Assembly: GCF_014268805.2 (NCBI RefSeq)
Contig: NZ_JABWRF020000002.1
Location: 1,246,001-1,310,000 of the forward strand
Length of the DNA: 64,000 bases
Source: Pseudomonas farsensis
GTDB lineage: Bacteria; Pseudomonadota; Gammaproteobacteria; Pseudomonadales; Pseudomonadaceae
Direction: 5' to 3'
In this document: piece by piece, positions 56,931 through 64,000 of the stretch
How positions within the stretch are numbered: position 1 is the first letter of the stretch
Layout: each line of letters begins with the position of its first letter
Translations under genes and position numbers: made by a program
The notes under the pieces: model-generated
The model's database searches: none
Seen by the model: the letters and a program-made list of their open reading frames with translations, nothing else
What the model was told of the DNA's origin: nothing

Positions 56931-57536
56931 TCACTGCGCAGGCATCTGCATCGGCGACTGTTGCGGCGTCTCGTCCTGGATGCGCTGGGCTTCCTGTTCG
57001 GCACGGGCTTCGGCCTTGGCACGTTCGTCAGCCTTGCGCTGCAGTTCGTCCAGGTGTTCCGGGGTGATCTGCTGCAAGCGAACCATCAGGCGTTGAACCA
57101 GTTCGCGGCGTGCTTCGCGGCGGATCTGTTCGCTTTCCTGGCTGCCGGCGGTGACGTTGTTGCCGTCACGCACGAAATAGCGGCGGACTTCGACTTTGTC
57201 CCCCATCAGCAGGGCGTCGTTGCGGCCCTTGATGACGTAGTCCACGGTGGTGGTCAGCTCGTATTCGGCCGAGCGGGAAGCGCGGGTGGAACTGACCGCG
57301 CGGTCTTCATCCTGCTCGTTGGTCAGTACCAGTTTGTACGGCGCACCCTTGTGCACGTTAACGCCGCTGTTTTCGAGCGTGCGGCGCAGCTGGGTCACGA
57401 CTTCGCCGTAGGCGTTGCGCGCGCTGAGGTCCAGCTCGGTGATGGTAATTTCGTTGCCGCCAGTACCGCGCAGCTGGAACCCGCAGGCGCTGAGCAGCAC
57501 GGCCAGGCCGATTACCAGCAGATTGCGTTTGATCAT
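56931..57536 (-). CDS. lptE: LPS-assembly lipoprotein LptE
   Basis: LptE plugs LptD in the outer membrane during LPS export. The 201-residue lipoprotein has signal LLVIGLAVLLSAC, then GFQLRGTG, the normal first mature segment of LptE. The tail is glutamate- and glutamine-rich and charged (about 160-201). The position between leuS and holA is diagnostic. Confidence 0.95.
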   Translation of the reverse strand: MIKRNLLVIGLAVLLSACGFQLRGTGGNEITITELDLSARNAYGEVVTQLRRTLENSGVNVHKGAPYKLVLTNEQDEDRAVSSTRASRSAEYELTTTVDYVIKGRNDALLMGDKVEVRRYFVRDGNNVTAGSQESEQIRREARRELVQRLMVRLQQITPEHLDELQRKADERAKAEARAEQEAQRIQDETPQQSPMQMPAQ

Positions 57537-57594
57537 GTTGTAGCTCCCTCGTGGGCCAGATACGCCCGCCCTGTATTGGGGGCGGGCGCTGCCA

Positions 57595-60213
<2,619 letters not shown>

Positions 60214-60442
60214 TTACTGAGAGAGGAAAGACCCTGTTCACAGGCCGCGAAAGCTCGCAACGACCGGCACTGCGGTGTCGATAGAGTGAACGCCGTAGCA
60301 TACATGAGCGCCGCGTATCGTGGGAAACCCTGATTGCATCGCCCGCCGCGTGGGCCGTTGGTCGCAGCGACCGGCTGCTTTCGCAGGCACCGCTAAGCTG
60401 ATTTGTGGGGGGAGATATTCTGACCTTCAATGAGGTGAACGG

Positions 60443-60751
60443 ATGGGAGATTCGCAACTAACCGCTATCAAACCGGAGCTGTATGAACGCCTGATCGACC
60501 GTCTTGGGCTGGCACTTGAAACGGCCAGAACCTCGGTACGATTACGCGACGAGATGCCTGCAGAGCTCGAATTGAGTGGGCTTAGCCACGCCGAGTTCGA
60601 GGTGATCAAGGCCTACCTGGAATCCCTCCCGGAAGGCCGCGATGCCAGCGCCGCTACCCGCGCGCAACCGGCTTCGGCCAGCATCATCTGGCTGAAGGAT
60701 CGCAAGCGCAGCGATGCGCACGCCAAGCCCAGGACGCGAATGTCGCGTTAG
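60443..60751 (+). CDS. Conserved small protein of unknown function
   Basis: A 102-residue protein. The first two-thirds is helical and acidic (LTAIKPELYERLIDRLGLALETARTS in part; DEMPAELELSGLSHAEFEVIKAYLE); the tail is basic (KDRKRSDAHAKPRTRMSR). No domain is recognised. The ATG lies shortly after GAGGTGAA. The 240 bases separating it from divergent leuS contain promoters for both but no gene. It is likely real because the composition is normal for the genome and the frame is well placed. Confidence 0.65.
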   Translation: MGDSQLTAIKPELYERLIDRLGLALETARTSVRLRDEMPAELELSGLSHAEFEVIKAYLESLPEGRDASAATRAQPASASIIWLKDRKRSDAHAKPRTRMSR

Positions 60752-60876
60752 TCGTTCAGGCAGGCCTGCGCAGTCATCGCGCAGGTTCATCATTACCCTG
60801 CACTGTCCGGCGCCGGTAGCCTCTTGAGGCCCGGCGCCGATACTTTTAGGCTGCATGCCTTCCATGGAGGTGTGTA

Positions 60877-61638
60877 ATGCCGATTCGCTTTTTCATCAAA
60901 CAATGGCTGATGCCACCGGGCCTGCTGCTGCTCCTGCTCCTCGCTGCGTGGTGGCTGCGCCTGCGCCACCCGCGCCTGGCGCTGGGCTGCTTTTGCCTGG
61001 GCGCCGGGGGCTTGCTGTTGATGAGCCTGCCGCTGGTGGTCGAACAGGCGGCGCGGCGCCTTGAAACCGAGGCTGCGCTGGCACCGTCCAGTTGGGCGAA
61101 CCTGGCGAAACAGGCCGACGCCATCATCGTGCTGGGGGCAGGGCGCGAGCGTGGCGACCCGGCATGGGGCGGTAGTGACCAGCCTAGCTACATGGCGTTG
61201 GAGCGCATGCGGTATGCCGCGGCACTGGCCAAAGCCTCAGGCGTGCCGGTGCTGACCAGCGGCGGGCTGCACTACGGCACACCGCCTAGCGAGGCGCAAT
61301 TGATGGCCGAACGCTTGCAAGCGGACTTTGGCGTCAGTGTGGCCTGGAAGGAAGAAACTAGCCGCACCACCTGGGAGAACGCCGAATACACCGCCAAGGT
61401 GCTGCAACCCCTGGGCATCCGCCGAGTGATCGTGGTCACCCAGGCCTGGCACATGCAGCGCGCACGCTGGAGCTTCGAGCAGAACGGTTTCGAGGTGGTG
61501 CCGGCGCCGGTGGGCTTCCTGGGGCGCGAGCATGCGCGGCCATTCGCCGGGCTGCTGCCGGAAAGCCGCGCAGTGTGGCAAAACGGGCAGTTGCTCAATG
61601 AGGCGGTGGGGTTGCTGGGGTATCGCTTGTTCTACTGA
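60877..61638 (+). CDS. YdcF/ElyC-family (DUF218) membrane protein
   Basis: A 253-residue protein with two N-terminal membrane segments (about 10-27 and 34-55), then a DUF218 domain: DAIIVLGAGRERGDPAWGG, LTSGGLHYGTPPSEAQLMAERL (in part), EETSRTTWENAEYTA and VTQAWHMQRARWSFE. ElyC relatives affect undecaprenyl-carrier metabolism and cell-wall integrity. It is convergent with lnt across a hairpin. Confidence 0.9.
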   Translation: MPIRFFIKQWLMPPGLLLLLLLAAWWLRLRHPRLALGCFCLGAGGLLLMSLPLVVEQAARRLETEAALAPSSWANLAKQADAIIVLGAGRERGDPAWGGSDQPSYMALERMRYAAALAKASGVPVLTSGGLHYGTPPSEAQLMAERLQADFGVSVAWKEETSRTTWENAEYTAKVLQPLGIRRVIVVTQAWHMQRARWSFEQNGFEVVPAPVGFLGREHARPFAGLLPESRAVWQNGQLLNEAVGLLGYRLFY

Positions 61639-61646
61639 CAACGGCG

Positions 61647-61669
61647 CTTTGCAGGCATTGCCTGCAAAG
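61647..61669. terminator. Hairpin between convergent genes
   Basis: CTTTGCAGGC-ATT-GCCTGCAAAG, a perfect 10-bp inverted repeat 8 bases after the ElyC-like stop and 17 bases from the lnt stop. It has no T-run, so termination efficiency is uncertain. Confidence 0.5.
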
Positions 61670-61686
61670 AGCCAATAGCGGTGCGG

Positions 61687-63204
61687 TCAAACGGTCTTGG
61701 CGATCCGCCCGGCCAGCAGCGCCCAGCCCAACAGCAGCCCACAGACGATTGCCAGTGGCCACGAACGCCATTGCAGGTAAGGCGTCAGCTGTTGCATGGG
61801 TACGACTTCGCCGTACAGCACGGCGCGTTCGAACTGCGGAATCTGCGTGGTGATGCGGCCAAACGGGTCGATCAGCGCAGTCACGCCATTGTTGGTGGCG
61901 CGGATCATCCAGCGGCCCGCTTCGAGCGCTCGCATTTGTGCCATTTGCAGGTGCTGCAGCGGCCCGATCGAGGTGCCGAACCAGGTGTCGTTGCTGATCG
62001 TCAGCAGCAGGTCGCTGCGTGCCGCAAGGCCTGCGGCGAACTCGGGGTAGACCACTTCGTAGCAAATGTACGGCGCGATTTGATAGCCCTTGGCCTGCAG
62101 CAGTGGCTGGTCGTCCGGGCCACGGGCGAAGTCCGACATCGGCAGGTTGAAGAACTCGATGGCGCCGCGCAGCATGTCCTGCAATGGCACGTATTCACCG
62201 AATGGCACCAGCTTTTGCTTGAGGTAGGTGCCGTCGCCTTCACCGGTAACCGTCACCCCATTGAAGTAGCGGCGCTGCTGATGGACCACCTGGCGCACCG
62301 GCACCCCGGTAATCAGCGCGGTATGCCGCTCGGCGGCAAATGCGCCCATCATGTCGAGGTAACCCTGGGCCTGGTCCTTGAGCACCGGCACCGCCGTTTC
62401 TGGCCACACCAGCAGGTCAACCGGCTTTGAGCTGAAACTCATGTCGCGGTACAACGCCAGTTGCGCATTGACGTGGGCCGGGTCCCATTTCAGGTCCTGT
62501 TCGACGTTGCCTTGCAGTGCGGCCACTTTCAGCGGCTCGCCGGCAGGTTGGGTCCAGGCATGGCCCTTCAAGGCCATGCCGATCACCCAAGGCGCCACCA
62601 ACAGCACAGCGCCAACCGCCAGGAACGACGGCCGCGCACGCAGGCGCGGCAGGTTGCACAGCAACGCGGCGCTCATGGCCAGGGCGAACGACACCAGCCA
62701 CACCCCGCCGACCGGCGCCAGCCCCGCCAACGGCCCGTCGAGCTGGCTGTAGCCGGCATAAAGCCAAGGGAACCCGGTGAGGAACCAGCCGCGGAACGCC
62801 TCTTGCAGCAGCCACAGCGCGGCAAAGCTCAAGGCATCGGCCAGTGGCGCTTCATCGCGGCGCAGCCAGCGCGCCCATAGCCAGGCGGGCAGGGCGAAGA
62901 ACAACGCCAGCAAGGCGAAGAAACCCAGCAGCAGCAGGATCGCCAGCAACGGCGAGGCGCCGCCGTAGGTGTTCATGCTGACGTAGATCCACCAAGTGCC
63001 GGCGCCATACAGGCCAAAGCCGAAGCTCCAGCCACGGGCCAGTGCCTGGCGTGGGCTCAGTTGGCGCAGGCCAAGGTAGAACAGGGCAATCGACAGCAGC
63101 GCCAGTGGCCAGATGTCGAATGGCGCCAGGGCCAGCAGGGTGGAAGCGCCGGCCGCCATGGCCAGCAGGTTACCGGGCCAGCCGGGGCGGGTGATCCAGC
63201 GCAT
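61687..63204 (-). CDS. lnt: Apolipoprotein N-acyltransferase
   Basis: Lnt adds the third acyl chain to the N-terminal cysteine of lipoproteins. The 505-residue protein has about eight membrane segments in the first 200 and last 25 residues, and a periplasmic nitrilase-like domain. The catalytic triad is Glu in LLVWPETAVP, Lys in YLKQKLVPFGEYVP and Cys in PYICYEVVYPE. It is downstream of corC by 8 bases. Confidence 0.96.
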   Translation of the reverse strand: MRWITRPGWPGNLLAMAAGASTLLALAPFDIWPLALLSIALFYLGLRQLSPRQALARGWSFGFGLYGAGTWWIYVSMNTYGGASPLLAILLLLGFFALLALFFALPAWLWARWLRRDEAPLADALSFAALWLLQEAFRGWFLTGFPWLYAGYSQLDGPLAGLAPVGGVWLVSFALAMSAALLCNLPRLRARPSFLAVGAVLLVAPWVIGMALKGHAWTQPAGEPLKVAALQGNVEQDLKWDPAHVNAQLALYRDMSFSSKPVDLLVWPETAVPVLKDQAQGYLDMMGAFAAERHTALITGVPVRQVVHQQRRYFNGVTVTGEGDGTYLKQKLVPFGEYVPLQDMLRGAIEFFNLPMSDFARGPDDQPLLQAKGYQIAPYICYEVVYPEFAAGLAARSDLLLTISNDTWFGTSIGPLQHLQMAQMRALEAGRWMIRATNNGVTALIDPFGRITTQIPQFERAVLYGEVVPMQQLTPYLQWRSWPLAIVCGLLLGWALLAGRIAKTV

Positions 63205-63212
63205 GTTGGTCC

Positions 63213-64000
63213 TTAGCGGGTAATCGGGGTCAGGCGCAGCAAGTGGATGCGGCGGCTGTCGGCATTGAGGATGCGGAACTTGTAGGCGCCGATCTCGGTG
63301 GTTTCGTTGCGCTTGGGCAGGTGCCCGAACGCGCTCATGACCAGGCCGCCGACCGTGTCGAACTCATCGTCGGAGAACTCGCTGTCGAAGAACTCGTTGA
63401 AGTTCTCGATCGGGGTCAGTGCCTTGACCAGGAAGTCACCGCTGGGCAGCGGCTTGATGTAGCTGTCTTCCTCGACGTCGTGTTCGTCTTCGATGTCGCC
63501 GACGATCTGTTCGAGCACGTCCTCGATGGTCACCAGGCCCGCCACACCGCCGTATTCGTCGATGACCACGGCCATGTGGTTGTGGTTGGCGCGGAACTCG
63601 CGCAGCAGCACATTCAGGCGCTTGGACTCGGGCACGAAGGTGGCCGGGCGCAGCAGGTCCTTGATGTTGAAGCTGTCGCCGTTCTCTTTGAGGATCAGCG
63701 GCAGCAGGTCCTTGGCGAGCAGGATGCCGAGCACATCGTCATGGCTTTCGCCGATCACCGGGTAGCGCGAGTGCGCCGCATCGATGATTGCCGGCAGGAA
63801 TTCGCGCGGCGTCTGGCTGGCCTTGATGCTGATCATCTGCGAGCGCGGCACCATGATGTCGCGCACCTGCAGGTCAGCGACCTGGATGGCGCCTTCGACG
63901 ATGGTCAGCGCTTCGCTGTCGAGCAGCTTGTTCTGATGGGCTTCGCGCAGCAGCTCAAGCAGCTCCTGGCGGTTTTTCGGCTCATGGGCAAAAGCCTGGG
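63213..64000 (-). CDS. corC: CorC/HlyC-type CBS-domain protein (5' end outside window)
   Basis: The protein reads continuously from the window edge. It begins AHEPKNRQELLELLREAHQNKLLD (in part), followed by two CBS domains (VRDIMVPRSQM, SRYPVIGESHDDVLGIL; then VVIDEYGGVAGLVTIEDVLEQIVGDI in part). It ends with the CorC_HlyC domain (LVMSAFGHLPKRNETTEIG). The ATG at 63866 is an internal methionine, not a start, because family residues continue upstream. CorC (YbeX) is linked to Mg/Co efflux and ribosome-related stress. The order corC-lnt is conserved. Confidence 0.94.
   Translation of the reverse strand, partial: QAFAHEPKNRQELLELLREAHQNKLLDSEALTIVEGAIQVADLQVRDIMVPRSQMISIKASQTPREFLPAIIDAAHSRYPVIGESHDDVLGILLAKDLLPLILKENGDSFNIKDLLRPATFVPESKRLNVLLREFRANHNHMAVVIDEYGGVAGLVTIEDVLEQIVGDIEDEHDVEEDSYIKPLPSGDFLVKALTPIENFNEFFDSEFSDDEFDTVGGLVMSAFGHLPKRNETTEIGAYKFRILNADSRRIHLLRLTPITR

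Overview
The window is one contiguous piece of a GC-rich gammaproteobacterial chromosome. Gene content, codon choice and above all the interspersed roughly 35-bp palindromic repeats (core TGTAGGAGCGGC...CGCGA) point to the Pseudomonas putida group. Most of it is core chromosome. No rRNA, tRNA or CRISPR array was found. Genes at both ends (ribH on the left, corC on the right) run off the window.

Region by region. 1-7,100: riboflavin, thiamine and isoprenoid genes (ribH, nusB, thiL, a periplasmic binding protein, ribA, a small membrane protein, then dxs, ispA and xseB on the minus strand). 7,300-11,100: an orphan O-acetylation cluster (an MBOAT acyltransferase followed by two SGNH-hydrolase-like proteins). 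11,240-12,110: ribB behind an FMN riboswitch. 12,149-17,147: an RNA-repair locus. rtcR is divergent from a sigma-54 promoter that drives a long, strongly structured leader RNA, a slipin with an unusual repeat-built N-terminus, and the RNA ligase rtcB. 17,450-20,290: an AT-rich accessory insert with a minimal Ser/Thr kinase plus PP2C phosphatase pair and decayed gene fragments. 20,291-24,080: a LexA-fold regulator, ppa, mtfA, a DedA protein and a GNAT acetyltransferase.

24,188-31,839 is a complete ethanolamine catabolic locus without a microcompartment: eutC, eutB, an ethanolamine permease, an ExaC-type aldehyde dehydrogenase and a divergent sigma-54 activator. Two good -24/-12 promoters precede the permease and the dehydrogenase. 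31,906-41,326: mpl, ubiX, a small lipoprotein, a Rossmann protein, a MORN-repeat/caspase-fold lipoprotein, a MaoC hydratase, an LrgA/LrgB pair, a LON-domain protein, a DedA-PAP2 fusion and a 3-methyladenine glycosylase. 41,578-53,000: the large elongasome/lipoate run proA-nadD-rsfS-rlmH-mrdA-rodA-mltB-rlpA-dacA-ybeD-lipB-lipA. 53,137-64,000: ldcA, a second MltB-type transglycosylase, arfA, holA, lptE, leuS, a small unknown gene, an ElyC-like protein, lnt and corC.

The items most worth a second look are: (i) the roughly 400-nt multi-hairpin leader RNA between a textbook RtcR/IHF/sigma-54 control region and slipin-rtcB; (ii) the neighbouring transferred-looking kinase/PP2C pair, a reversible phosphorylation module with no visible partner; and (iii) arfA with its internal hairpin, the known non-stop mRNA switch, conserved here in a very short form.
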